A stretch of 6,950 bases of DNA from an uncultured Acidobacteriota bacterium (GTDB lineage: Bacteria > Acidobacteriota > Thermoanaerobaculia > Gp7-AA8), in contig CAMPKJ010000258.1 of the NCBI GenBank assembly GCA_946887105.1, positions 1-6,950 on the forward strand, read 5' to 3'. Below the pieces are notes generated by a model that saw only the letters and a program-made list of their open reading frames with translations, was not told the origin of the DNA and made no database searches. Below are positions 1-6,460 of the stretch, in pieces (the stretch's first letter is position 1; each line of letters opens with the position of its first letter). Position numbers and translations under genes: made by a program.

Positions 1-1239
1 ATCACAAATGGCGTGATCGAAAACGGATCCGTGCTCATCCGCGGTTCGAAAATCGCCGCGGTGGGCCGCGACGTCGCGGCGCCGGCGGGCGCACGCGTCA
101 TCGACGCGACCGGCAAGTTCGTGATGCCGGGCATCATCGACTCGCACAGCCACACCGCCGTCGAAGGCAGCGTGAACGAGATCTCGCTGCCGAACACCGG
201 GATGGTGCGCATCGCCGACGCGCTCACGAACGAAGACATCTCCGCGTACCGGCAGCTCGCGGGCGGGACGACCACCGCGCTCGTGCTGCACGGTTCCGCG
301 AACGCGATCGGCGGACAGAGCCAGATCGTGAAGTGGAAGTGGGGACGCCCCGTCTCCGAATGGCTGGTCAAAGACGCGCCGCGCACGATCAAATTCGCGC
401 TCGGCGAGAACCCGAAGTCGGCGAACTTCCGGCCGCCCGAGGGACAGGCGCGGCAGTATCCGTCCACGCGCATGGGCGTGGAGGAAGTGATCCGGCGCTC
501 GTTCATCGACGCGCGCGATTACCGCGCCTCGTGGGATGAATACGAGGCCAGGCGCAGACGCGGCGAGGCTGCGATTCCGCCGCGCAAGGATCTGCTGATG
601 GACACGATGGCAGACATCCTGGCCGGCAACATCGACGTGCACGCGCACTGCTACCGCTCTGACGAGATGATCATGCTGCTGCGGGTCGCAGACGAGATGG
701 GCTTCAAGGTGCGCGAGCTGCAGCACGTCCTCGAAGGCTACAAAGTCGCGCCGGAGATCGCGGCGCACGGCGCGGGCGCGGGCACGTTCATCGACTGGTG
801 GGGCTACAAGGCGGAGGCGTACGACGCGACTCCGTACAACGTCGCGCTGCTGATGCGCAATGGTGTGCTGACGTCGGTGAACTCCGATTCCGACGAGCTC
901 GCGCGGCACCTCAATCACGACGCCGCGAAGGCGATGAAGTACGGCGGCCTCACGGAAGAGGAAGCGCTGCGCACCTGTACGATCAACCCCGCGCGCCAGC
1001 TGCGATTGGATTCGCGCATCGGCTCGATCGAAGTGGGCAAGGACGCCGATCTGGCGATCTGGAACGGACACCCGCTGTCGAGCTACTCGCGCGTCGACAC
1101 GACGTTCATCGAGGGCGAGGTGTACTTCGATCGCGAGCAGGATCTCGCGCACCGCGAGGCCATGCGCCGCGAGAAGGAAACGCGCCTGAAGAAGGAAGCG
1201 GACGAGGCGGCGGCCGCCGCGAAGAAGGAGACGAAGTGA
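1..1239 (+). CDS. Metal-dependent amidohydrolase, imidazolonepropionase-like (5' end missing)
   Basis: This is an amidohydrolase-superfamily enzyme (COG1228-like), a hydrolase of amide or cyclic amide bonds on a TIM barrel; its substrate cannot be told. The frame is open to base 1 and the residues before the GTG at 13 continue the usual N-terminal beta-sandwich, so the true start, and any signal peptide, lies outside the window. Counting codons from base 1, the visible metal ligands are HxH at 49/51 (after GIIDS), a HAH at 214-216, H242 in LQHVLEG and D296 in VNSDSDE. A GENPK motif (E136) typical of this subgroup is also present. The C-terminal [17 protein letters not shown] closes the composite domain. 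The last ~28 residues are a charged Lys/Glu/Ala tail. The gene shares one base with the next, related gene, so the two are surely co-transcribed. The superfamily call is strong; substrate and location are unknown. Confidence 0.93.
   Translation: MTNGVIENGSVLIRGSKIAAVGRDVAAPAGARVIDATGKFVMPGIIDSHSHTAVEGSVNEISLPNTGMVRIADALTNEDISAYRQLAGGTTTALVLHGSANAIGGQSQIVKWKWGRPVSEWLVKDAPRTIKFALGENPKSANFRPPEGQARQYPSTRMGVEEVIRRSFIDARDYRASWDEYEARRRRGEAAIPPRKDLLMDTMADILAGNIDVHAHCYRSDEMIMLLRVADEMGFKVRELQHVLEGYKVAPEIAAHGAGAGTFIDWWGYKAEAYDATPYNVALLMRNGVLTSVNSDSDELARHLNHDAAKAMKYGGLTEEEALRTCTINPARQLRLDSRIGSIEVGKDADLAIWNGHPLSSYSRVDTTFIEGEVYFDREQDLAHREAMRREKETRLKKEADEAAAAAKKETK
1225..1230 (+). promoter_or_regulatory. 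Ribosome-binding site of the second amidohydrolase
   Basis: AAGGAG lies inside the 3' end of the first gene, eight bases before the ATG at 1239. It decides that start over the long open frame extending upstream, and with the one-base overlap indicates translational coupling. Confidence 0.7.
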
Positions 1240-2549
1240 TGAAGCGCTTCGCCATCGCGATCCTCCTCGCCACGACCATTCACGCGCAGTCCACCATCCC
1301 CAACAACCCCGGCACGAAACCGGCGATCGCCATCCGCAACGCCACCATCGTCCCGGTCACCAGCGCGCCGATTGCGAACGGCACGATCGTGTTCGCGAAT
1401 GGCGTGATCACCGACATCGGAGCGCATGCCGCCGTTCCCGCGGGCGCGACGGTCATCGACGGTACCGGCCTCTTCGTCTATCCCGGCATGATCGACTCCG
1501 GCTCCAGCGTCGGTCTCATCGAGATGGACTCGGTCCCCGGCACGGTCGACACGGCGGAACTGGGCGAGCTCAATCCGAATGCGCAGGCGGCCGTGGCCAT
1601 CAATCCGCACAGCGAATTGATCCCGGTCACGCGCGTCAGCGGAGTCACGCACGTGGTCAGCACGCCGGAAGGCGGGATCGTTTCAGGGCAGAGCGCGCTG
1701 ATTCAGCTCGCCGGATGGACCCCGCCGGAGATGGTGGTCAAGGCGCCGGTGGCGATGCACATCCGCTTTCCGCGCATCCGCAGCGCACCGCTCGTCGAAG
1801 TGCCGCCGGACGAAGAAGCGGAGAAAGAGCGGACCAAGAGCTATTCTCGCGATCTCGATCGTCTGCGCGATCTGTTCCGCGATGCGCGCGCGTATGCGAA
1901 AGCGGCCTCCGCGCGGGCGGCCGATGCGAGAGTGCGCCGCTTCGATCGCGATCTGATCCTCGAGGCGCTGGTGCCGGTCGTGGAAGGGCGCGTGCCGGTG
2001 GTGATGCACGCGAATCTCGCACGCGACATCAAGGCGGCGCTGGAGTTCGCGGACGAATTCGGGCTGAAGGTGATCCTCTCCGGCGCACAGGACGTCGCGC
2101 GCATGATCCCCGACGTGAAGCGCCGCAACATCCCGGTACTCCTCGGGCCGATCCTGGCGCTGCCGGCCCGCGAAGACGATCCGTACGATCTGCTCTTCGC
2201 GAATGCGAAGACGCTGCACGACAACGGCATCCGCTTCGCGATCCAGACCCAGGACTCGCACAACACTCGCAACCTGCCGTATCACGCGGCGTCGGCCGCG
2301 GCGTTCGGGCTGCCGAAAGACGAGGCGCTGAAGGCGATCACGATCTATCCCGCGCAGATCTTCGGCGTCGCCGATCGCATCGGCTCGCTCGAAATCGGCA
2401 AGCAGGCCAACGTGATTCTCACCGACGGCGATCCGCTCGAGATCCGCACGAACGTCCGCCGCGTCTTCATCGGCGGCGAAGACATCCCGATGGATTCGCG
2501 GCACACGTTGCTCTACGAGAAGTTCCGCAACCGGCCGAAAGCGAAATGA
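1239..2549 (+). CDS. Exported amidohydrolase-like protein with degenerate metal site
   Basis: This is a 436-residue amidohydrolase-superfamily protein. The ATG overlaps the previous stop codon (TGATG), with AAGGAG at 1225-1230 eight bases upstream; the frame is open further upstream but only as a shadow of the first gene. Residues 1-17 form a Sec signal peptide ([16 protein letters not shown], then QS), so a periplasmic site is likely. The fold is clear from the N-terminal IRNATIVPVTSAPIANGTIVF, the GMIDS strand and the C-terminal RIGSLEIGKQANVIL. However, the canonical HxH after GMIDS is replaced by G88-S-S90, and the His found at H242 of the upstream gene aligns with A283 here. H257 (VVMHAN) and D339 (QTQDSHN) remain. 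The protein may therefore be a non-metal or mononuclear variant, or a non-catalytic partner of the upstream enzyme. From memory, relatives in Acidobacteria and similar phyla also lack the HxH, so this looks like a subfamily trait rather than recent decay. Confidence 0.9.
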   Translation: MKRFAIAILLATTIHAQSTIPNNPGTKPAIAIRNATIVPVTSAPIANGTIVFANGVITDIGAHAAVPAGATVIDGTGLFVYPGMIDSGSSVGLIEMDSVPGTVDTAELGELNPNAQAAVAINPHSELIPVTRVSGVTHVVSTPEGGIVSGQSALIQLAGWTPPEMVVKAPVAMHIRFPRIRSAPLVEVPPDEEAEKERTKSYSRDLDRLRDLFRDARAYAKAASARAADARVRRFDRDLILEALVPVVEGRVPVVMHANLARDIKAALEFADEFGLKVILSGAQDVARMIPDVKRRNIPVLLGPILALPAREDDPYDLLFANAKTLHDNGIRFAIQTQDSHNTRNLPYHAASAAAFGLPKDEALKAITIYPAQIFGVADRIGSLEIGKQANVILTDGDPLEIRTNVRRVFIGGEDIPMDSRHTLLYEKFRNRPKAK

Positions 2550-2550
2550 C

Positions 2551-3123
2551 GTGAGCACCTGCCGCGACGTCCAGCGCGCACTGGCGAAGCACGGGCTGCT
2601 GTTGCTTCAGGACAAGAACGCGCTGGACGTCGTGAGCATGCTGGCCGGCGAGAAGCTGAGCACGTCGTGGTGGGGGCACGCCGCCGGCCACACGATCTTC
2701 GCCTGCCTCGAGCGCCTGGACGACGATCCGGACGTCATCGCCACGCGGTTGCTCGGCAAGGTCACGTACGTCCATCGCAAGCTCTGGCCGGCGTTTCTCG
2801 CGATTGCGACCGCGCGGGAGCCCTGGCAGATGGAAGGCCTCACGCCTGATGCGCGCACGTTGTTCGACGCCGTGCAGCGCGCGGACGCGCGAGCGACCGG
2901 CCGCATCGCGCGCGAGCTCGAGGAGCGTCTGCTCGTGCACGCGGCACAGGTGCACACCGAGAGTGGCCGTCACGAGATGCAGTTGCAGGCTTGGCCGCGG
3001 GTCGCAAAAACGCGCGGCATCGATCCGGTGCGCGATGACGCTGCCATCGAGGCAGCGGTGGAGTCGATCGGCGGGAAAGCGGCGGCGCTGCCGTGGCGGC
3101 GCCGCCGCCCGATGCGGCGTTAG
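2551..3123 (+). CDS. Conserved hypothetical protein, ~190 residues
   Basis: I do not recognise a named family. The protein is soluble-looking, with no signal peptide or membrane segment. It opens with a helical stretch (KHGLLLLQDK), followed by a block around residues 36-75 rich in Trp, His and Gly (TSWWGHAAGHTIFACLERL, then GKVTYVHRKLWPAFLA). The middle is helical and charged (RIARELEERLLVHAAQVHTESGRHE). The last nine residues are almost all Arg (WRRRRPMRR). The His-rich block could bind metal or a ligand, but that is a guess. The GTG start at 2551, one base after the preceding stop, was chosen because it keeps the N-terminal helix; the next in-frame ATG (about codon 30) would remove it. No good Shine-Dalgarno is visible, so translation probably depends on coupling to the amidohydrolase upstream. 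That spacing makes it the third gene of the operon. Its stop codon overlaps that of the opposing DinB-like gene. Confidence 0.8.
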   Translation: MSTCRDVQRALAKHGLLLLQDKNALDVVSMLAGEKLSTSWWGHAAGHTIFACLERLDDDPDVIATRLLGKVTYVHRKLWPAFLAIATAREPWQMEGLTPDARTLFDAVQRADARATGRIARELEERLLVHAAQVHTESGRHEMQLQAWPRVAKTRGIDPVRDDAAIEAAVESIGGKAAALPWRRRRPMRR

Positions 3124-3725
3124 TTTTTCGGGAAATCGGGATGCGCTTTGACTTCCTCGATCTGCAGCGTGTGGCGCTCGCTGTGCGCGGACAGGAAGAG
3201 CACCCAGCCGTACGTGTCGAGCATGCCGAAGCCGGGATGCTTCACGGCGTGCGCGCGCAGATCCGTATCGCCCTCAGCGAGCTTGATCGTGGCCGCGCGC
3301 TCCTTGCGGAACGTCTCCACAGTCGCCTCGGGTGTACCGAAACGCTTCGTCGGAACCAGCGGCTCCGGCGCGCTGAACTTCTTCGAGCGATCGACGATCA
3401 TCGTGGAGATCATCTCGTCCTTCACCAGCTCCGCCGCCGGCTGATCGGCCGCGAGCGGCGTGGTCAGTCCCTGCTCGACCGTGCCGCGAATGAACGACTC
3501 GGCCGCCGTGATGTGCTCGGCGCACTCGGCGACCGACCATTTCTCCGGCGCGGCCTTGAAGTTCCACTGCGCCTCCGACAACCCTTCCACCGACTTCAGG
3601 AACGTTTCGCTGGTGCGCTGAAGATGCTGCACCAGTTTCTGCCGGTCTCCTGCGGCCGCCGGCTCCGCCATCGCGGGCGTGACCACGAAGAGGACCAGAG
3701 CAAATACGAGAAATGAGCGTTTCAT
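3120..3725 (-). CDS. Exported DinB-like (DinB/YfiT) four-helix protein
   Basis: This is a 201-residue member of the DinB/YfiT-like superfamily, four-helix bundles that bind a divalent metal through three histidines; members include thiol-dependent transferases and many proteins of unknown role. The metal triad is visible as one His in WSVAECAEHITAAE and the H-x3-H of LSAHSERHTLQIEEV near the C terminus. The helical QKLVQHLQRTSETFLKSVEG and WNFKAAPEKWSV are characteristic of the family. Residues 1-20 (MKRSFLVFALVLFVVTPAMA) form a signal peptide, so this copy acts in the periplasm or on the envelope, unlike the typical cytoplasmic members. The start at 3725 is preferred over an ATG 12 codons upstream because it begins the signal peptide and has GGAGGAG five bases upstream. 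The gene is transcribed alone, convergent with the hypothetical gene and divergent from the RDD gene. The substrate is unknown. Confidence 0.88.
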   Translation of the reverse strand: MKRSFLVFALVLFVVTPAMAEPAAAGDRQKLVQHLQRTSETFLKSVEGLSEAQWNFKAAPEKWSVAECAEHITAAESFIRGTVEQGLTTPLAADQPAAELVKDEMISTMIVDRSKKFSAPEPLVPTKRFGTPEATVETFRKERAATIKLAEGDTDLRAHAVKHPGFGMLDTYGWVLFLSAHSERHTLQIEEVKAHPDFPKN

Positions 3726-3730
3726 AGTGA

Positions 3731-3737
3731 CTCCTCC
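3731..3737 (-). promoter_or_regulatory. Strong ribosome-binding site of the DinB-like gene
   Basis: On the minus strand this reads GGAGGAG, five bases before the ATG whose first base is 3725. It rules out the in-frame ATG 12 codons further upstream, which would bury the signal peptide. Confidence 0.75.
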
Positions 3738-3745
3738 GGACGCGT

Positions 3746-3751
3746 ATTGTA
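3746..3751 (-). promoter_or_regulatory. Possible -10 box for the DinB-like gene
   Basis: The minus strand reads TACAAT, one mismatch from TATAAT, in the 48-base divergent spacer. It would give a leader of roughly 15 bases carrying the GGAGGAG. No convincing -35 element is seen at the right distance, so this is tentative. Confidence 0.3.
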
Positions 3752-3761
3752 GTAGCTGCAC

Positions 3762-3768
3762 GAGGGAG
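3762..3768 (+). promoter_or_regulatory. Ribosome-binding site of the RDD gene
   Basis: GAGGGAG lies five bases before the ATG at 3774. It supports this start. Confidence 0.6.
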
Positions 3769-3773
3769 CCTCC

Positions 3774-4289
3774 ATGAACGCCGTTTATTACAGAGCCGAG
3801 GATTACCTTGGCGTGGTGCGTCGCCTGATCATCGACGTGGTCGACGTATCCATCGCCTCAATCGTTTCGCTGATGGTCACGCTTGTGGTGGCCGGCGATT
3901 CGGACACCGCCGAAATGAGAGTCCTGCTGACGTGGCTCTCCTGGAGCGCGGTCTGGGTGCTCTATTTCGTGGTCCTGAAGGGATCGCGATTCCGCACGCT
4001 GGGCTATGTTCTGGCCGGCGCGCGCATCGTGAATTTTCGCGGTGAACGGCCGTCGTATCTCGCCCTGCTCGGCCGTCTTGCGTTCGGGATCCTCGGTCCG
4101 GTGAACTTCGTGATCGATCTCTGCTGGGTCTGGAGCGATCCGTCGCATCAGGCACTTCGTGACAAGTTCGCGCACACGTACGTCGTCCGCAACGGCGCGG
4201 TTCCCGCGGGTGCGGCCCGGATCGTCTATCCGACCTACATGACCTTCGGCTGGACGTTGATGTTTGCCGAGGTGCGGCCGGCGGCGTGA
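3774..4289 (+). CDS. RDD family integral membrane protein
   Basis: This is a 171-residue inner-membrane protein of the RDD family, named for a conserved Arg and two Asp in the first helix; the family role is mostly unknown, with transport or ion exchange proposed for some members. The signature is visible as R17, D21 and D24 in RRLIIDVVDV. Predicted membrane segments are about 22-41, 50-69 and 97-120. Between the second and third lies FRTLGYVLAGARIVNFRGERPS (residues 73-94), matching the family's TLGK-x-L-x-G-x-R-V loop, and HQALRDKFAHTYVV (125-138) matches the closing ALHDK motif. The tail after residue 141 is unusual and moderately hydrophobic. GAGGGAG at 3762-3768, five bases before the ATG, supports the start. 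The gene is divergent from the DinB-like gene and lies 32 bases before the B12 riboswitch on the same strand, so read-through into the riboswitch is possible. Nothing ties it functionally to B12. Confidence 0.87.
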   Translation: MNAVYYRAEDYLGVVRRLIIDVVDVSIASIVSLMVTLVVAGDSDTAEMRVLLTWLSWSAVWVLYFVVLKGSRFRTLGYVLAGARIVNFRGERPSYLALLGRLAFGILGPVNFVIDLCWVWSDPSHQALRDKFAHTYVVRNGAVPAGAARIVYPTYMTFGWTLMFAEVRPAA

Positions 4290-4321
4290 TACGCTCGGCG
4301 CGGTTCTTTTTCAATTCACGT

Positions 4322-4474
4322 TCGACGTGGTAACGGGAAGCCGGTGTGATGCCGGCGCGGCCCCCGCCACTGTAACCGGAGACGACTCACGTCTTGGTCT
4401 GTAGACCCCCACTGCGACAGCGGGAAGGGGATGTGAGAAGGATGACCCGGAAGCCAGGAGACCGACTTCGTCGA
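4322..4474 (+). ncRNA. Cobalamin riboswitch aptamer
   Basis: This 5' leader RNA element binds adenosylcobalamin or a related cobalamin and normally represses the downstream gene when B12 is plentiful. The conserved core is unmistakable: GGGAAGCCGGTGTGATGCCGG from 4335, GCCCCCGCCACTGTAA ending at 4375, and GGAAGCCAGGAGACC from 4449 to 4463. Helices that can be paired by eye are P1 (TCGACG 4322-4327 with CGTCGA 4469-4474), P2 (GGT 4329-4331 with ACC 4461-4463), P3 (GCCGG with CCGGC around 4340-4355), a P5-like hairpin (AGACG 4380-4384 with CGTCT 4390-4394, loop ACTCA), a second small hairpin (4396-4407) and P6 (ACTGCGACAGCGGGAAG, 4411-4427). It sits 40 bases before a TonB-dependent receptor, the expected regulon member. 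No U-tract terminator follows, which favours translational control. Confidence 0.97.
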
Positions 4475-4492
4475 CACCGCTGCAGTCGTCGC

Positions 4493-4514
4493 CCTTCGGA
4501 GGGAAGGAGTCGTC
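4493..4514 (+). promoter_or_regulatory. Riboswitch expression platform and receptor ribosome-binding site
   Basis: AAGGAG at 4504-4509 is five bases before the ATG at 4515. CCTTC (4493-4497) can pair with GAAGG (4503-4507) around a GGAGG loop, a candidate P13. GAGTCGTC (4507-4514), running up to the start codon, is the exact reverse complement of GACGACTC (4381-4388) in the P5/L5 hairpin of the aptamer. In this riboswitch class a loop-loop contact between L5 and a hairpin at the ribosome-binding site is the usual way to block translation. The exact pairing used here is inferred. Confidence 0.6.
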
Positions 4515-6347
4515 ATGAAGCACGTCCTGGCCGTAATCCCCACCCTTTTCCTGATCGCGTTCTCCGCGGTCGCACAATCACAAACAACTGCTGTCTCTGA
4601 AGAGATCGTCGTCACCGCGTCGGCGTTGCCGGAGCGCGCCGATGACACACCCGCGTCGGTCACGGTGATCACCCGCGAAGACATCGAGTCACGGGTCGCG
4701 CGCGATGTCTCCGACGTGCTGCGCGAGGTGCCGGGCGTGACCATCGCGCGCATCGGTTCGGCAGGACACCAGACGTCGATCTTCACGCGCGGCTCCAGTC
4801 CCGCGCACACGCTGGTGATGTGGAACGGCGTGGCCATCAACACGCCGTTCTTCGGCGGCTACGACTGGGGGCAGTTCTCGACCTCCGGTATCGAGCAGAT
4901 CGAGATCGTGCGCGGACCGTTCTCGGCACTCTACGGCTCCGACGCAATGGCGGGAGTGGTGAACATCCTCACCGTTCCGGCGCGCAGCGGTATCCAGGCC
5001 ACCGTCGAAGGCGGCGGGCGCGGTTTGCTGAACGCGCAGGTCGCGGGCTCGCACGTGAGTGGCGGCCTGACGCTCAGCGGCGCGTTCGAGTCGCGCAAGG
5101 ATGACGGCTTCGCCGACAACGACGACTTCGATCAGCAGAGCGCGAACATCGCCTTGCGCTGGATGAGCGCCGCACAGTTCTCCATCGGCCTGACCGGCCG
5201 CTTCACGACCTACGACCTCGGCATCCCCACCAATCTGAACGTCACCCTCGATCAGCTCGTGCCCAGTCTCGAGCGCCGCCAGGATGGCAGCGAGCAGCAG
5301 ATCGCGATCCCGATCGAGCAGACGCTCGGCGCGTTTCAGTACGAGCTCCTGCTCGCCGAAAACCGCCGCGAGGACACGCTCGACGATCCAGGCGATCCGT
5401 TCGGGCCGTTCTTCCAGAGCACGGATTCGCGCACCCGCCGCGCGCGATTGACCACGCGCACGAAGACGTCCATCGGCACGATCGTCGCGGGCGCGGAAGG
5501 CGCGGATACGACCGTCGACGACGTCACGAATTTCGGTGCGAATTTCCTCGACAAGGAACGCCAGGAACGGTCGCTGTTCGTCGAGGATCGCTATTCGCGC
5601 GGCATCGGTGCGTCGCGTCTGGAACTGAGCGCCGGCGTTCGTTACGACGACTACGACACGTTCGGCAGCGAGACCTCGCCGCGCGTCGCAGCGGCATGGA
5701 TCGCGGGACGGAACAAGTACCACGCGGCGTACGGAGAAGGCTTCCGCGCGCCGTCCGTCGGCGAGCTCTACTCGCCGTTCGGCGGCAACACGGAGCTGCG
5801 CGCGGAACGCAGCCGCAGCATCGAGGCAGGTATCGAACGATCCTTCGATCGCGGCGGCGCGGTGTCGCTGACGCTGTTCCAGGATCGGTATCGCGATCTC
5901 ATCACCAACTTCGGCTTCCAGCTCGCGAACATCGGACGCGCCCGCGCACGCGGCGCCGAGGTTTCGGCGCAGGGCCCGCTGGCCGCGAACGTCACCGGCG
6001 GCATCACGTACACGTACCTCGATGCCGAGCAGCTCGACAGCGGTCTGGAACTACCGCGCCGCCCGCGCCATTCGGGCTCGGCGTTCGTCTCCGTGCGTCG
6101 CGGCATCTCGGAGTTGAACGTGATCGTGCTGCGCACCGGGGAGCGAGCGGACATCCTCCCGGTGCTCCCGTTCACGCGCACCTCGAACCGCGCCCACACC
6201 ACCGTCGACGCCAATCTGCAGGTCGACCTCGGGCGCCTCACGCCGTACGTCAAGATCGAGAACCTGACCGACGTCGAGTACGAGGAAGTGCGCGGCTACG
6301 TCTCGCCATCGCGGCGCGCGGTGGTGGGTGTGAGATTCAGGATGTGA
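4515..6347 (+). CDS. btuB: BtuB-like TonB-dependent outer-membrane receptor (cobalamin/corrinoid uptake)
   Basis: This is a 610-residue TonB-dependent receptor, close to the length of E. coli BtuB, that would import cobalamin or other corrinoids across the outer membrane using TonB energy. Residues 1-20 are a signal peptide (ending AFSAVA, then QS). A TonB box, EEIVVTAS, lies at 29-36. The plug domain covers about 40-150 and includes ITREDIE, DVLREVPGV, the FTRGSS strand and the hallmark IEQIEIVRGPFSALYGSDAM. The remainder is a beta barrel of alternating strands, with FRAPSVGELYSPFGGNTEL and a C-terminal LTDVEYEEVRGYVSP typical of the BtuB/FepA class. The last strand ends VGVRFRM, so the usual terminal Phe is replaced by Met. 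The substrate assignment rests mainly on the cobalamin riboswitch directly upstream. No periplasmic binding protein or ABC genes (btuFCD) are adjacent. It is convergent with trmFO. Confidence 0.92.
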   Translation: MKHVLAVIPTLFLIAFSAVAQSQTTAVSEEIVVTASALPERADDTPASVTVITREDIESRVARDVSDVLREVPGVTIARIGSAGHQTSIFTRGSSPAHTLVMWNGVAINTPFFGGYDWGQFSTSGIEQIEIVRGPFSALYGSDAMAGVVNILTVPARSGIQATVEGGGRGLLNAQVAGSHVSGGLTLSGAFESRKDDGFADNDDFDQQSANIALRWMSAAQFSIGLTGRFTTYDLGIPTNLNVTLDQLVPSLERRQDGSEQQIAIPIEQTLGAFQYELLLAENRREDTLDDPGDPFGPFFQSTDSRTRRARLTTRTKTSIGTIVAGAEGADTTVDDVTNFGANFLDKERQERSLFVEDRYSRGIGASRLELSAGVRYDDYDTFGSETSPRVAAAWIAGRNKYHAAYGEGFRAPSVGELYSPFGGNTELRAERSRSIEAGIERSFDRGGAVSLTLFQDRYRDLITNFGFQLANIGRARARGAEVSAQGPLAANVTGGITYTYLDAEQLDSGLELPRRPRHSGSAFVSVRRGISELNVIVLRTGERADILPVLPFTRTSNRAHTTVDANLQVDLGRLTPYVKIENLTDVEYEEVRGYVSPSRRAVVGVRFRM

Positions 6348-6363
6348 GGCAGGCTCGAGATGA

Positions 6364-6375
6364 GGGTGCGCACCC
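6364..6375. repeat. Perfect 12-base palindrome
   Basis: GGGTGCGCACCC is self-complementary and lies 16 bases after the receptor stop codon, touching the left arm of the inverted-repeat element. It could form a short hairpin or be a site for a dimeric DNA-binding protein. It has no T-tract. Confidence 0.5.
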
Positions 6376-6460
6376 GTCATCCTGAGCCGCGAAGACGGCG
6401 ACGGATCTCAAGATGCGAAGGCGTCGCGATTTGAGATCCTTCGCTGCGCTCAGGATGACG
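6375..6460. repeat. Imperfect inverted-repeat element between convergent genes
   Basis: The outer arms CGTCATCCTGAGC (6375-6387) and GCTCAGGATGACG (6448-6460) match perfectly over 13 bases. The inner arms GGATCTCAA (6403-6411) and TTGAGATCC (6431-6439) match over nine. The spacers between outer and inner arms differ, about 15 bases on the left and eight on the right. Each half is thus a diverged copy of one module, GTCATCCTGAG then GCGAAG-like bases then GGATCTCAA, placed head to head. I recognise modules of this kind as dispersed intergenic repeats in various bacterial genomes, but copy number here cannot be seen. As RNA it would form a long hairpin between btuB and trmFO and could serve as a bidirectional terminator or 3' stabiliser, although no U-tract follows. 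Confidence 0.8.

Noticed and set aside
798..1238. Upstream in-frame extension of the second amidohydrolase
   Set aside because: This part is an out-of-frame shadow of the first gene; the signal peptide and ribosome-binding site place the start at 1239.
13..1239. GTG at 13 as the true start of the first amidohydrolase
   Set aside because: The frame is open to base 1 and the residues before it (ITNG) continue the expected N-terminal strand, so the gene is cut by the window edge.
1683..2558. 291-codon open frame on the minus strand
   Set aside because: It lies wholly opposite the second amidohydrolase; the translation is rich in Arg, Asp and His with no domain, as expected from the GC-biased third positions of the real gene.
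4475..4514. Intrinsic terminator after the riboswitch
   Set aside because: A short hairpin exists but no run of T follows and it overlaps the ribosome-binding site, so translational control fits better.
4394..4600. Short open frame across the riboswitch and receptor start
   Set aside because: It overlaps the structured aptamer and the receptor in another frame, with an Arg-rich translation lacking any motif.
4689..5723. 344-codon open frame on the minus strand
   Set aside because: It is antisense to the TonB-dependent receptor, has low-complexity Arg/Ala/Val composition and no ribosome-binding site or recognisable motif.
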